Part shown: piece after piece, positions 34,432 through 43,912 of the stretch
How positions within the stretch are numbered: the stretch's first letter is position 1
How the letters are laid out: every line of letters starts with the position of its first letter
Source: Bacteroidota bacterium
GTDB lineage: Bacteria > Bacteroidota > Bacteroidia > UKL13-3
Length of the DNA: 64,000 nt
NCBI GenBank assembly: GCA_040388375.1
Contig: JAZKBU010000003.1
Location: forward strand, 372,001 to 436,000
Direction of reading: 5' to 3'
Notes under the pieces: generated by a model
The model's input: only the letters and a program-made list of their open reading frames with translations
Told to the model about the DNA's origin: nothing
Databases searched by the model: none
Position numbers and translations under genes: made by a program

Positions 34432-34460
34432 CCTTTTACATTTTACAAACAACATTTCAC
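34432..34460 (-). repeat. Right inverted repeat of the kdp insertion
   Basis: Complement begins GTGAAATGTTGTTTGTAAA; partner of 33982-34010. Confidence 0.65.
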
Positions 34461-34463
34461 ATT

Positions 34464-36527
34464 ATGAAAAATAATTTATTTGATAAACCTCTAATGCGGA
34501 AGGCTTTACAACAAGCTTTTGTTAAATTGAATCCTGTTAGTATGTTTCGTAATCCAGTTATGTTTACGGTGCAAATTGGAACAGTAGTTATGTTTTTTGT
34601 ATGTGTTTGGATACTGTTTGGCGAAACTACCCAAGGCAGCTTTGCCTATAATTTAACGGTATTCATCGTTTTATTTCTTACACTTTTGTTTGCAAATTTT
34701 GCCGAAGCTATTGCCGAAGCACGTGGTAAAGCACAAGCCGATAGTTTAAGAAAAACCAGAGAAGAAACACTTGCAAAAGTTATTAAAGCAGAAATGTTAG
34801 ATGTGAAAAGTGAAATGTTAAGTTTATCACAAATACAGCCATCTCACATTTTACAACTTACATCATCACAATTAAAAAAAGGAGATGTGTTTGTATGTGA
34901 AGCGGGTGATACTATTCCTACAGATGGTGAAATTATAGAAGGTTTGGCTACCATAGACGAAAGTGCTATAACAGGTGAAAGTGCTCCCGTTATTCGCGAA
35001 TCGGGAGGCGATAAAAGCTCAGTTACAGGTGGTACCAAAGTATTATCTGATAAAATTAAAGTAGTTGTTACAACTGAAGCTGGAGAAAGTTTTTTAGATA
35101 AAATGATAGCTTTGGTAGAAGGGGCTAGTCGCCAAAAAACACCTAATGAAATTGCGCTCAATATTTTATTAGCAGGTTTTACGCTGGTATTTATTATAGT
35201 TACTGTTACATTAAAACCATTTGCTGATTATGCACATACACCTATTACTATTGCGGCTTTTATCTCCTTGTTCGTATGTTTAATTCCAACCACCATTGGC
35301 GGTTTACTATCAGCTATTGGTATTGCGGGTATGGATAGGGCTTTACGTGCAAACGTAATAACTAAAAGTGGTAAAGCGGTAGAAACAGCTGGTGATGTTG
35401 ATGTATTATTATTAGACAAAACAGGAACCATTACCATTGGTAATAGAAAGGCAACCCATTTTTATCCAACATTTGGCGTAGATGAAAAGCATTTTAAAAA
35501 GTGTGTAGTCCTTAGTTCCATGAGCGATGAAACACCTGAGGGGAAATCAATTATTGAACTGGCTAATATTGATCCTTTAAGTTACCAAATAGAAAATCCT
35601 AAGTTTATAAAGTTTACGGCAGAAACGCGTAGTTCCGGTATTGATTTTGGGCATACTAGAATTAGAAAAGGTGCATCAGATGCTATTAAACACTTGTGTG
35701 AAGAAGCAGGAAATTATTTTCCAAGTGATTCGGCTGAAAAAGTAAAATTGATTTCAAGCAATGGAGGAACACCATTGGTTTTGGCTGAAAACGAAGAGGT
35801 GTTGGGTGTAATAGAATTACAAGATATTATTAAGCCGGGTATTCAAGAACGTTTTGAACGCTTGAGAAAGATGGGTATTAAAACAGTTATGGTTACAGGC
35901 GATAATCCATTAACCGCAAAATTTATAGCTGAAAAAGCAGGAGTAGATGATTTTATAGCTGAAGCAAAACCAGAAGATAAAATGAACTACATCAAAAAAG
36001 AACAAGCGTCAGGAAGACTGGTAGCCATGATGGGAGATGGTACAAACGATGCCCCTGCTTTGGCTCAGGCAGATGTGGGAGTGGCTATGAATAGCGGGAC
36101 ACAAGCAGCTAAAGAGGCAGGCAATATGGTTGATCTTGATAATGATCCAACCAAATTGATTGAAATAGTGGAGATAGGAAAACAATTGTTAATGACAAGA
36201 GGTGCATTGACTACGTTTAGTATAGCTAATGATATAGCTAAATATTTTGCCATTATACCCGCCTTGTTTATCGTGGCTATACCTGCTTTGCGAGCATTAA
36301 ACATAATGAACCTACATAGCCCAGAAAGCGCTATCCTTTCAGCCGTTATATTCAATGCTGTTATTATTCCGGTGCTTATTCCATTGGCACTAAAAGGCAT
36401 TTCGTACAAACCCATTGGCGCAAGTGCTTTGTTACGCAGAAACCTTTTAATTTATGGTTTAGGCGGAGTGGTTATCCCATTTATGGGTATAAAACTTATT
36501 GATATTCTTGTTTCCGTATTTATTTAA
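34464..36527 (+). CDS. kdpB: KdpB, ATP-hydrolysing subunit of the K+ ATPase
   Basis: 687 residues from the ATG at 34464; the frame begins earlier inside the right inverted repeat, but [19 protein letters not shown] is the family start. P-type ATPase motifs are complete: phosphorylation site DKTGT (Asp318), actuator [16 protein letters not shown], nucleotide-binding KGASDAI and hinge [21 protein letters not shown]. It couples ATP hydrolysis to K+ uptake through KdpA. Between KAQADSL and LKKGD it has 13 residues more than the E. coli protein, and the DNA there (about 34790-34869) resembles the inverted repeats flanking the S23 gene. The reading frame is intact. Confidence 0.97.
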   Translation: MKNNLFDKPLMRKALQQAFVKLNPVSMFRNPVMFTVQIGTVVMFFVCVWILFGETTQGSFAYNLTVFIVLFLTLLFANFAEAIAEARGKAQADSLRKTREETLAKVIKAEMLDVKSEMLSLSQIQPSHILQLTSSQLKKGDVFVCEAGDTIPTDGEIIEGLATIDESAITGESAPVIRESGGDKSSVTGGTKVLSDKIKVVVTTEAGESFLDKMIALVEGASRQKTPNEIALNILLAGFTLVFIIVTVTLKPFADYAHTPITIAAFISLFVCLIPTTIGGLLSAIGIAGMDRALRANVITKSGKAVETAGDVDVLLLDKTGTITIGNRKATHFYPTFGVDEKHFKKCVVLSSMSDETPEGKSIIELANIDPLSYQIENPKFIKFTAETRSSGIDFGHTRIRKGASDAIKHLCEEAGNYFPSDSAEKVKLISSNGGTPLVLAENEEVLGVIELQDIIKPGIQERFERLRKMGIKTVMVTGDNPLTAKFIAEKAGVDDFIAEAKPEDKMNYIKKEQASGRLVAMMGDGTNDAPALAQADVGVAMNSGTQAAKEAGNMVDLDNDPTKLIEIVEIGKQLLMTRGALTTFSIANDIAKYFAIIPALFIVAIPALRALNIMNLHSPESAILSAVIFNAVIIPVLIPLALKGISYKPIGASALLRRNLLIYGLGGVVIPFMGIKLIDILVSVFI
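34801..34869 (+). repeat. In-frame palindromic repeat insertion inside kdpB
   Basis: The segment holds GATGTGAAAAGTGAAATG and, after a spacer, TCACATTTTACAACTTAC, whose complement GTAAGTTGTAAAATGTGA resembles the S23-flanking repeat (TTGTAAAATGT core). It encodes [20 protein letters not shown], which replaces and lengthens a non-conserved loop of the actuator region. Confidence 0.45.
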
Positions 36528-36541
36528 AACACACATTTTTT

Positions 36542-37096
36542 ATGAAATCATATATTATTTCAAGCATTAAATTATCTCTTCTTTTAATCATTGTTTTCTC
36601 CGGTATTTATACTGTTTTTATCTGGGGTGTAGCACAATTAATGCCCAATAGTGGAAAGGGTGAAATGATTACACATCAACACAAAACTTTTTATGCCAGT
36701 ATCGGGCAATCGTTTACCAGTGATGCTTATTTTAATGGAAGACCATCAGCGGTGGCATACAATGCTGCAGGTTCAGGTGGTAGCAATAAAGGCCCTAATA
36801 ATGCCGAATACCTTTTACAAGTACAAGCACGAATAGATACTTTTTTAGTACATAATCCAAGTGTACATAAAGAAGAAATTCCTATTGATTTAATTACGGC
36901 AAGTGGAAGTGGTTTAGACCCTCATATATCTATTCAGGCAGCAAAAGTGCAGGTAAAACGCATTGCATTTATACGTAAAATAGATGAGGAGGTTTTGATT
37001 AATTTAATCAATCAGAATACCGAAAAACCATTTCTTGGATTATTCGGTCCAACTAAAATTAATGTGTTAAAATTGAATACAGCGCTTGATAAATAG
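36542..37096 (+). CDS. kdpC: KdpC, accessory subunit of the K+ ATPase
   Basis: 184 residues with one N-terminal membrane helix (LSLLLIIVFSGIYTVFIWGV) and the KdpC signatures QSFTSDAYFNGRPSA, ITASGSGLDPHIS and AAKVQVKRIA, and a C-terminal NVLKLNTAL. KdpC assists ATP binding by KdpB in the complex. It lies 14 bases after kdpB. A short non-coding leader of 91 bases separates it from the porin gene. Confidence 0.96.
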   Translation: MKSYIISSIKLSLLLIIVFSGIYTVFIWGVAQLMPNSGKGEMITHQHKTFYASIGQSFTSDAYFNGRPSAVAYNAAGSGGSNKGPNNAEYLLQVQARIDTFLVHNPSVHKEEIPIDLITASGSGLDPHISIQAAKVQVKRIAFIRKIDEEVLINLINQNTEKPFLGLFGPTKINVLKLNTALDK

Positions 37097-37187
37097 TATT
37101 AAAATGAACAAGAGTAAGTTTATAACGAAGCAAACGGTATATATCAAATCAATTATCTATTTCAACAATTAAACAAACAATTATAGA

Positions 37188-38561
37188 ATGAAAAAAGTGA
37201 CTAAAAAAATAGGCATACTATGCTTGATTGGATTGCAAGTAAGCAATTACCAAACAGTTCATGCACAACAAAAGGGCGAACCATTTGAAGGTATTGACCA
37301 AACATGGCAAAACGGAAACGACCGTAGAGATTCATCTGTTTTTAAAGACATGAAATATTTTACACCGAGTATATTTATTGATGCCAACTATACGTATTCG
37401 TTTAACAACCCTAATGACAATACGGTAGTGGGTTCTACTTCATTGGCTCGTAACAATGAAATACAATTATCGGCCATACACTTTGGTGGAGACTTTAATG
37501 TTAACAATGCCCGTGCCCGAATTATGACCCAATTTGGAACCCGTTCAACTGTGGTACCTCGTAATGATTATAGCCCATATCGTGGTCAGTATGATTTAGC
37601 CAATGTATACCGTTACTTAAGTGAAGCTTATGCAGGTTATCATATAAATAAATGGAACGGTATCAATATAGATGCGGGTTTGTTTATGAGTTATATTGGG
37701 TTAAACTCCTTTTATCAGGCAGAGAATTGGGAGTACCAAGCATCATTTACTTCTGATAATACACCATGGTTTTTCAATGGTTTGCGTATTCAAATATTCC
37801 CGAATAAAAACTGGAAAATTGAACCATGGCTTATCAATGGATGGCAAAGTTATGGTAAGTTTAACAGCATGCCAGGTTTAGGAGGAAGCATCACTTATTT
37901 ATCAAACAATAGCAACTTAAAAGTAGTTAGCAATAATTATTATGGAACCGATGCGGCCGGTATTGCTGATAGAAAAAGATTTCACTCAGATAATAGCGTA
38001 TTGGTAAGGTATTACAACAATCCCGCTAAGCGAGGAATCAATAAAATGGCTTTTTCATTGACAGGCGATATAGGTTTTGAAAATGGAGGTGGCGTAAATG
38101 GATTTACCGATGATGCAGTAAAAGGCCCTGCTCAGTATTTTGCCAGTGCCATGTTTTATAACCGTATGTGGTTTGGTCAAAACAAATTTGCATGGACTAT
38201 AGGCGGTGGTATTATGACTAATCCAGGCCGTTATTTAGTATTGTATCCTACAGGGCAGGCAAGTCCTTTGCCTAATCCAAATAATCCTACGCAAACAGCA
38301 GGAGCATTTCCTTTTAGTGCCAACCCGGGCGACAAATTTGAAGGTTGGGATTGCTCTACCAATATTGATTTTATGCCTACACAACATATTACTTTTCGTG
38401 CGGAGTTTGTATACCGCGAATCGAATGTGCCTTATTTTGCAGGTAAAGGAGGCGTAACTTCGCAAACGGGTTATACTACCACTCCACTTGATCCTAATTG
38501 GAGACCTGATTTAGTAAAATCGGAAAGCAGGATTATATTGGCTATGTTATTTAGATTGTAG
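37188..38561 (+). CDS. Outer-membrane porin linked to kdp
   Basis: 457 residues with a signal peptide ending near VHAQQ. The rest alternates aromatic and polar residues in beta-strand pattern (FIDANYTYSFNNPNDN, HFGGDFNVNNARARIMTQFG) and ends in a typical outer-membrane Phe/Leu C-terminus (LAMLFRL). It resembles the OmpL-like beta-barrel porin-2 group often found after kdpC in Bacteroidota. It may admit K+ across the outer membrane; this is inferred from location. A 36-bp perfect palindrome follows before the kdpD-like gene. Confidence 0.82.
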   Translation: MKKVTKKIGILCLIGLQVSNYQTVHAQQKGEPFEGIDQTWQNGNDRRDSSVFKDMKYFTPSIFIDANYTYSFNNPNDNTVVGSTSLARNNEIQLSAIHFGGDFNVNNARARIMTQFGTRSTVVPRNDYSPYRGQYDLANVYRYLSEAYAGYHINKWNGINIDAGLFMSYIGLNSFYQAENWEYQASFTSDNTPWFFNGLRIQIFPNKNWKIEPWLINGWQSYGKFNSMPGLGGSITYLSNNSNLKVVSNNYYGTDAAGIADRKRFHSDNSVLVRYYNNPAKRGINKMAFSLTGDIGFENGGGVNGFTDDAVKGPAQYFASAMFYNRMWFGQNKFAWTIGGGIMTNPGRYLVLYPTGQASPLPNPNNPTQTAGAFPFSANPGDKFEGWDCSTNIDFMPTQHITFRAEFVYRESNVPYFAGKGGVTSQTGYTTTPLDPNWRPDLVKSESRIILAMLFRL

Positions 38562-38583
38562 TAATACAATTTTTGAAAATCCC

Positions 38584-38619
38584 AACATAAGGAATGTTAT
38601 TAATAACATTCCTTATGTT
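38584..38619 (+). terminator. 36-bp perfect palindrome between porin and kdpD-like gene
   Basis: The first arm AACATAAGGAATGTTATT (38584-38601) is followed directly by its complement. Only a weak T-rich tract (TTATATTT) follows, so it may act as an attenuator or an mRNA 3'-end stabiliser between the transport and sensor genes. Confidence 0.5.
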
Positions 38620-38634
38620 TTATATTTAGTAACG

Positions 38635-39753
38635 ATGGAACAAACCCGAAAATCAGCACAAGAGTTTCTTGATTTAATTAAAAAATCGAGAAGAGGTAAA
38701 TTTAAAATTTACATTGGCATGAGTGCGGGCGTTGGTAAATCATATCGTATGTTACAGGAAGCGCATTCCTTGTTGCGCAATGGCATTGATGTGAAAATTG
38801 GTTTTATAGAAACACACCATAGAAAAGAAACAGAAGAATTACTGAAAGGCTTACCTATTATAAGTAGGAGAAAAATTTTTTATAAAGGGAAAGAGCTTGA
38901 TGAATTAGATGTACAAGCCGTTATTAATTTAAAACCCGAGGTAGTTATTGTTGATGAGTTAGCCCATACCAATATAGAAGGTAGTAAAAACGAAAAACGC
39001 TGGCAAGATGTATTGGAAATTTTGGAAGCAGGTATCAACGTTATTTCAGCCGTTAACATTCAACACATAGAAAGTTTAAATAGCGAAATAAAAAAAATAA
39101 CGGGCATAGAAGTAAAAGAACGAATACCTGATAGCGTATTGGCGCAAGCCGATGAGGTTGTAAATATTGACTTAACTGCCGATGAGTTGATAGAACGCTT
39201 AAAGGAAGGTAAAATATATCAGGCAGATAAAATAGCTACTGCGCTACAGAATTTTTTTAAAAGTGATCACATTTTGCAATTACGAGAGTTGGCTTTAAAA
39301 GAAGTAGCCTCGCAAGTTGAGCGTAAAGTAGAAATTGAAATAACCAATACCCTTAAGCACGATAAGTTAATGGCTTGCATAAGCAGCAATGAACAAACCG
39401 CTAAAAATGTAATTAGAAAGACAGCCCGATTGGCTAATTACTATAACAGCAAATGGTTTGTACTATATGTACAAACACCCTATGAACGGAGCGATAAAAT
39501 AACATTGGTTAAACAACGCCATTTAATCAATAATTTTAAATTAGCTACAGAGTTGGGTGCCGAAATTATTAAAGTGGAGAGTGCATCTATAGCTAAATCA
39601 ATAATAGAGCAGGCTGACAAATTGCAGATAAAAACAATTTGTATAGGCAAACCACATATTAACTTACTCAGGATTATTTTTGCTACTAGTCAGTTTAATA
39701 AGTTGTTAAAGAAATTGTCATCAACAGATATTGACCTTGTTATATTGAGTTAA
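38635..39753 (+). CDS. kdpD: KdpD sensor half (KdpD N-domain plus USP domain, no kinase)
   Basis: 372 residues. The N-domain has the KdpD Walker A (GMSAGVGKSYRMLQEA), IGFIETHHRKETEELLKGL, Walker B-like VVIVDELAHTN and SAVNIQHIESLN. A universal-stress-protein-like domain follows (about 245-372). The four membrane helices and histidine kinase domain of full KdpD are missing and the protein ends cleanly, so this is a split KdpD. In the family this part senses K+ or c-di-AMP. A separate kinase gene follows 96 bases downstream and probably supplies the catalytic half. Confidence 0.93.
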   Translation: MEQTRKSAQEFLDLIKKSRRGKFKIYIGMSAGVGKSYRMLQEAHSLLRNGIDVKIGFIETHHRKETEELLKGLPIISRRKIFYKGKELDELDVQAVINLKPEVVIVDELAHTNIEGSKNEKRWQDVLEILEAGINVISAVNIQHIESLNSEIKKITGIEVKERIPDSVLAQADEVVNIDLTADELIERLKEGKIYQADKIATALQNFFKSDHILQLRELALKEVASQVERKVEIEITNTLKHDKLMACISSNEQTAKNVIRKTARLANYYNSKWFVLYVQTPYERSDKITLVKQRHLINNFKLATELGAEIIKVESASIAKSIIEQADKLQIKTICIGKPHINLLRIIFATSQFNKLLKKLSSTDIDLVILS

Positions 39754-39781
39754 AAATTAACCGTAGTGAAAAAGAAAATAG

Positions 39782-39807
39782 TTGAATAAATAAATGACAT
39801 ACTTTTG
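39782..39807 (+). promoter_or_regulatory. Possible promoter of the kdp-linked kinase
   Basis: TACTTTTG (39800-39807) fits the -7 consensus. The nearest TTG (39782) is only 15 bases upstream, short for a -33 element. Confidence 0.35.
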
Positions 39808-39849
39808 CCAAATCATATTTAACGTAAACATTTAAATTCAAATAATATT

Positions 39850-41586
39850 TTGTTGACTACCGTGAAAATAAAAACAAAACTTACATTAGGCATAGGCCTG
39901 TTATTTGCCTTGATTATATTATTGGGAGGAGTAAGTGCATGGTATATTAACTTATTAAAAGGCGATACCGAAAATATTTTAGTTGATAATTACAATACGT
40001 TAGAATTTACCAGTGGTATGCTAGCTAGTTTAGAAGTCAACAACAATTCATTGATTGACTCTTTTGAGATTAACTTACAAAAACAGGAAGCCAATATTAC
40101 TGAAAAAGGAGAGCAAGAAAGTACACGAAGAGTAAGGCGTGTTTTTGAAATATATAAAATCAAACCAGATAGTCATAGTTTGAAAAATGTATTGCGTAAT
40201 CAGATTTATGAAGTGATAGATTTAAATATGAAAGCCATAGAAAGAAAAAATGTGTTGGCTAAAATAACAGCAGGCAATGCTACTTTTTGGATAGCTATGG
40301 TTAGTACTTTATGTTTTGTTATTGCCTTTACACTATTCGTTAATTTACCTGCATACATAGCCAATCCTATTAAAAAATTGTCTGATAGTATTAAACAAAT
40401 AGCTGCTAAAAATTACGATGAACGCATTCATTTTGATAACCACGGTGAGTTTAAAGAGTTGGCTCAATCATTTAATACCATGGCGCAAAAGTTACAAGAG
40501 TACAGTCAAAGCAATTTAGCCAAGTTAATGATGAGTAAAAAGCGCATTGAAACCCTCATTAATAATATGCACGACCCGGTGATTGGTTTAGATGAAAAAT
40601 GGGATGTAATTTTTGTGAACGAAGAAGCTATTAAAACAGTAGGTTTAAAAGAGCATGAATTTATTGGGCAAAATGCTTTTAAGTTAGCTGTGAATAATGA
40701 CTTAATTAGGTTGTTGATAAAAGATTTAACAGATAAGAATGCCGATAAAACAAAGCCCTTAAAAATTTATGCCAATAACAAGGAGAGTTATTTTGAAAAA
40801 GAAACGTTTCCAATTGCCATTATACCTACTGGTGAACAAATAGAGAAATTGATTGGGCATGTTATTATACTCCGCAATGTAACCGATTACAAAGAACTCG
40901 ATTTTGCAAAAACCAATTTTATAGCTACCGTTTCGCACGAGTTTAAAACACCCATTTCGGCTATAAAAATGAGCTTGCAGTTACTGGATAACGATAAAGT
41001 AGGCACATTGAATGAAGAACAAAAAAACTTATTACAAAGCATTAATGACGATACTAACAGGCTGTTAAAAATAACAGCGGAGTTGTTAAATATGACTCAG
41101 GTAGAAAGTGGTAATATTCAATTGACGATTAAACCAAGTGAGGCGCAAAGCATTTTGCACTATGCATTAGAATCCGTAAAAACACAAGCAGAACAAAAGC
41201 AAATAACATTGCTAGTAACAAAACTGGAACCATTGCCACCTATAATGGCTGATAGTGAAAAAACAGCATGGGTGTTAACCAACTTATTATCCAATGCTAT
41301 TCGTTACTCTCCGCAAAAGGGGAACGTAACGGTACAGGTAAAAACCAATGAAAGCCAAAACAAAGTTAATTTTATAATACAAGACAACGGACAAGGAATA
41401 GCATCGGAATACAAGGATAAAATTTTTGACAGATACTTTCGCGTACCTGGTACACAAACCGAAGGCACGGGTTTAGGCTTGGCCATTAGCAAAGAATTTG
41501 TAGAGGCGCAAGGTGGCACCATTCAGGTGCAAAGTGAATTAGGTAAAGGAAGTACTTTTACTGTAAGCTTAGCAAGTGTGGCTTAA
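39850..41586 (+). CDS. Membrane histidine kinase (HAMP-PAS-HisKA-HATPase) of the kdp locus
   Basis: 578 residues from a TTG start; a GTG four codons later is an alternative. Two membrane helices (about 12-33 and 147-170) flank a ~110-residue periplasmic or lumenal helical region. A HAMP linker (PAYIANPIKKLSDSIKQIA), a PAS domain (about 230-345), HisKA with FIATVSHEFKTPISAIKMSL (His363) and an HATPase (NLLSNAIRYSP, DNGQGI, GTGLGLAISKEFVEAQGG) follow. Placed directly after the kinase-less KdpD, it is the likely kinase partner, phosphorylating the NtrC-type regulator at 30265-31620. Confidence 0.92.
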   Translation: MLTTVKIKTKLTLGIGLLFALIILLGGVSAWYINLLKGDTENILVDNYNTLEFTSGMLASLEVNNNSLIDSFEINLQKQEANITEKGEQESTRRVRRVFEIYKIKPDSHSLKNVLRNQIYEVIDLNMKAIERKNVLAKITAGNATFWIAMVSTLCFVIAFTLFVNLPAYIANPIKKLSDSIKQIAAKNYDERIHFDNHGEFKELAQSFNTMAQKLQEYSQSNLAKLMMSKKRIETLINNMHDPVIGLDEKWDVIFVNEEAIKTVGLKEHEFIGQNAFKLAVNNDLIRLLIKDLTDKNADKTKPLKIYANNKESYFEKETFPIAIIPTGEQIEKLIGHVIILRNVTDYKELDFAKTNFIATVSHEFKTPISAIKMSLQLLDNDKVGTLNEEQKNLLQSINDDTNRLLKITAELLNMTQVESGNIQLTIKPSEAQSILHYALESVKTQAEQKQITLLVTKLEPLPPIMADSEKTAWVLTNLLSNAIRYSPQKGNVTVQVKTNESQNKVNFIIQDNGQGIASEYKDKIFDRYFRVPGTQTEGTGLGLAISKEFVEAQGGTIQVQSELGKGSTFTVSLASVA

Positions 41587-41591
41587 AAGCA

Positions 41592-42332
41592 TCAATGTGC
41601 TTTTACCTTTTTTACAAACGATAAACTCATGTTGCGCGAAGCTTGGTTATACAAGCGTTCTGGATGCCACTGAATAGCCGCTGCAAAAGGATGGTTATTG
41701 TCTTTCCATTCAATGGCTTCAATAATACCATCGTTGCCACGAGCCGTTACTTTAAACAAAGGCGAAATTTTATCTACCGCTTGGTGGTGCGAGCTATTTA
41801 CCATGATGCTGTCTAAATGCGTGGTGTTTTGCAACCACGATTTTTTATCAAACAAAACCCAATGCACTGAATCAATACCCGGTTGTGAGTGTTGCATAGT
41901 AGTTTTACCCGTTTTGGGAATATCGACAATTAAGCTGCCACCGGTTGCCACATTTAATATTTGTTGCCCACGGCAAATACCTAAAATAGGCTTTTTGTTT
42001 TTCAGTGCATGTTTTATTAGAATATACTCAATGCTATCGCGGTAATTATCTATTTTACCACAATCGCTTATTAATTCCTCTTGTTTATAAAGACCTGGAT
42101 TAATGTCTTCGCCACCACCTATAACAATGCCATTGCTCTTGGCTAAGTAGTATTGTTGTGAGTCGGGCGATAAAAAATAAAACTCTTTGGTTACAACCGA
42201 GCTATCACTTTGCAACAACCATTTTTTAATGTTTTCGCTTTTATCTTTTGAGATAAGAATAATCGTTTGCGCTACCGTTTGGTAATGGCTTATTAAAAAC
42301 AAAACCGAAAGGAAGAGTATCCATTTTTTCAT
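41592..42332 (-). CDS. Secreted class I glutamine amidotransferase-like hydrolase (peptidase C26)
   Basis: 246 residues. The first ~21 residues are a signal peptide (MKKWILFLSVLFLISHYQTV). The catalytic core is of the gamma-glutamyl hydrolase/PuuD kind: GIVIGGGEDINP, nucleophile Cys120 in GICRGQQILNVATGG, VNSSHHQAVDKI and the His-Glu pair in AAIQWHPERLY. PuuD enzymes cleave gamma-glutamyl amides; periplasmic export would be unusual for PuuD and suggests action on an extracellular gamma-glutamyl compound. It is convergent with the kinase gene. Confidence 0.88.
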   Translation of the reverse strand: MKKWILFLSVLFLISHYQTVAQTIILISKDKSENIKKWLLQSDSSVVTKEFYFLSPDSQQYYLAKSNGIVIGGGEDINPGLYKQEELISDCGKIDNYRDSIEYILIKHALKNKKPILGICRGQQILNVATGGSLIVDIPKTGKTTMQHSQPGIDSVHWVLFDKKSWLQNTTHLDSIMVNSSHHQAVDKISPLFKVTARGNDGIIEAIEWKDNNHPFAAAIQWHPERLYNQASRNMSLSFVKKVKAH

Positions 42333-42437
42333 GAGTCAATAGTATAAAAAATAAAGCTATAAATAGTGTAAGTGTAAAAATTGAGTATGCAAATGGGGCT
42401 ATGAACCTATTTAAAAACTTTCGCTTAACTTGCCCCT

Positions 42438-43853
42438 ATGAAAATAATAAGTACATTTATTTTAATACTTTTTTCTGTTGCCATTACGCGAGCGCAGGTA
42501 ATTATTACCATCAGTTCTGTTTCCAGTAATACGCCTGCAAACGATACCTTGTATCTGGCTGGTAATTTTAACAACTGGAATGCCAAAAGTAACCCACATG
42601 CTTTTACCAAAACCGGCAATACTTATACATTAACTATAGCCAACAGTGTTACCCCGGCAGAATACAAAATTACACGTGGCAGTTGGGCTACAGTGGAGGG
42701 TGATAAGAACGGAAATTTTATTCCAAACCGCACCATGAATATAAACACACCTAACAGTACACAAACAATTACTGTGGAAGGATGGGAAGATTTAAAAACA
42801 GGTGGGGGCAATAATTCAACCGCTGCTGCTAATGTTAAAATACTAAACAATGCATTTTGGATACCGCAGTTAAATACTGGCAGAAAAGTATGGATATACT
42901 TACCCAAGGATTACGAAACCAATACACAAAAAAAATACCCCGTTATGTATATGCACGATGGCCAAAATTGTTTTGATAAACTAACCGCGTTTGCAGGTGA
43001 GTGGGGGGTAGATGAAACCTTAAATGCCAAACAAACCAATGGCGATTACGGATGCATAGTAGTAGCTATTGACAATGGAGGAGCAAGCCGCTTAGATGAA
43101 TACTCGCCTTATGTAAACAAACAATACGGTGGGGGCAAAGGAAACCAGTATGTAGATTTTATAGTAAACACACTAAAGCCTTATATTGACTCCGCTTACC
43201 GTACCTTAAATGACCAACCCAATACCGCTATAGCAGGCAGCAGCATGGGTGGGCTCATCAGTATGTATGCCATGGTTAAATATCCAAATGTATTTGGTAA
43301 GGCAGGTGTTTTTTCGCCTGCTTTTTGGTTTAGCGATAGTTTGTATAGTTACATAGCCACACAAAGTAAAACCACCAACCAGAAAATATATTTTGTATGT
43401 GGTTTAACAGAAGGAAGCAATATGGCCAAGTGGCAGGGTAGTATGAGCAGCCTGTTGCAAAGCAAAGGATACCGCAATAATATAGAGTTAAAAAATGTAA
43501 TTAAAGCCAATGGCAGCCATTCCGAATCGTTTTGGAGTGCTGAGTTTGGTGCTTGTTACGATTGGTTGTTTGCCAACACTACCCAAGTTCAACAGGTGGA
43601 TGCTTTGGAAAATCAAATCAGCGTATATCCCAACCCATCGTTAAAAGAAGTAATGGTAAAAACTACTCAGGCCGATATTTTAAAAATAAGTATTTTTAAT
43701 GCAGAAGGAAAGGCCATTCAAAACATAACAAACCATAAAATAGATGCAAAGCATTATAAAATAAGCTACCACGACATCAATAGCGGAGTGTATTTTATGC
43801 AAATACAAACAAACAATGGTATTGTGGTAAAGAAGCTATCTTTAAATCAATAA
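42438..43853 (+). CDS. Secreted esterase with starch-binding-like N-domain and T9SS sorting domain
   Basis: 471 residues. After a signal peptide, residues ~20-115 form a CBM20/48-like beta-sandwich (NDTLYLAGNFNNWNAKSNPH). The catalytic domain is the esterase D/enterochelin-esterase alpha/beta hydrolase: YPVMYMHDGQNCFD, nucleophile Ser269 in GSSMGG, and a His in NGSHSESFW. The C-terminus is a T9SS type A sorting domain (ISVYPNPSLKEVMV onward). It should be secreted and act on esters such as siderophore or carbohydrate esters. A -7-like TAACTTG ends 6 bases before the ATG, so the mRNA may be leaderless. Confidence 0.88.
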   Translation: MKIISTFILILFSVAITRAQVIITISSVSSNTPANDTLYLAGNFNNWNAKSNPHAFTKTGNTYTLTIANSVTPAEYKITRGSWATVEGDKNGNFIPNRTMNINTPNSTQTITVEGWEDLKTGGGNNSTAAANVKILNNAFWIPQLNTGRKVWIYLPKDYETNTQKKYPVMYMHDGQNCFDKLTAFAGEWGVDETLNAKQTNGDYGCIVVAIDNGGASRLDEYSPYVNKQYGGGKGNQYVDFIVNTLKPYIDSAYRTLNDQPNTAIAGSSMGGLISMYAMVKYPNVFGKAGVFSPAFWFSDSLYSYIATQSKTTNQKIYFVCGLTEGSNMAKWQGSMSSLLQSKGYRNNIELKNVIKANGSHSESFWSAEFGACYDWLFANTTQVQQVDALENQISVYPNPSLKEVMVKTTQADILKISIFNAEGKAIQNITNHKIDAKHYKISYHDINSGVYFMQIQTNNGIVVKKLSLNQ

Positions 43854-43912
43854 TTATTCAATTAAATTTAATTAATTGCGCAGCACAAAAAGTTTAAAAT
43901 TTAAAAACTTGC

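Larger units (their letters stand above)
33982..34460. mobile_element. Inverted-repeat-bounded insertion carrying an S23-type gene, between kdpA and kdpB
   Basis: Left arm 33982-34010 begins GTGAAATGTGACTTGTAAG; the right arm, complement of 34432-34460, begins GTGAAATGTTGTTTGTAAA. Without gaps 24 of 29 positions match. Inside is one complete antisense gene for a four-helix-bundle protein. The right arm ends 3 bases before the kdpB ATG. The structure resembles a small mobile unit or an intervening sequence. In kdp mRNA the arms could pair into a long stem. No target duplication could be defined. Confidence 0.6.

Noticed and set aside
37104-37172. 22-codon ORF between kdpC and the porin
   Set aside because: Unlike the 28-aa ORF it is not coupled to a neighbour and shows no membrane helix or recognisable motif; likely leader sequence.
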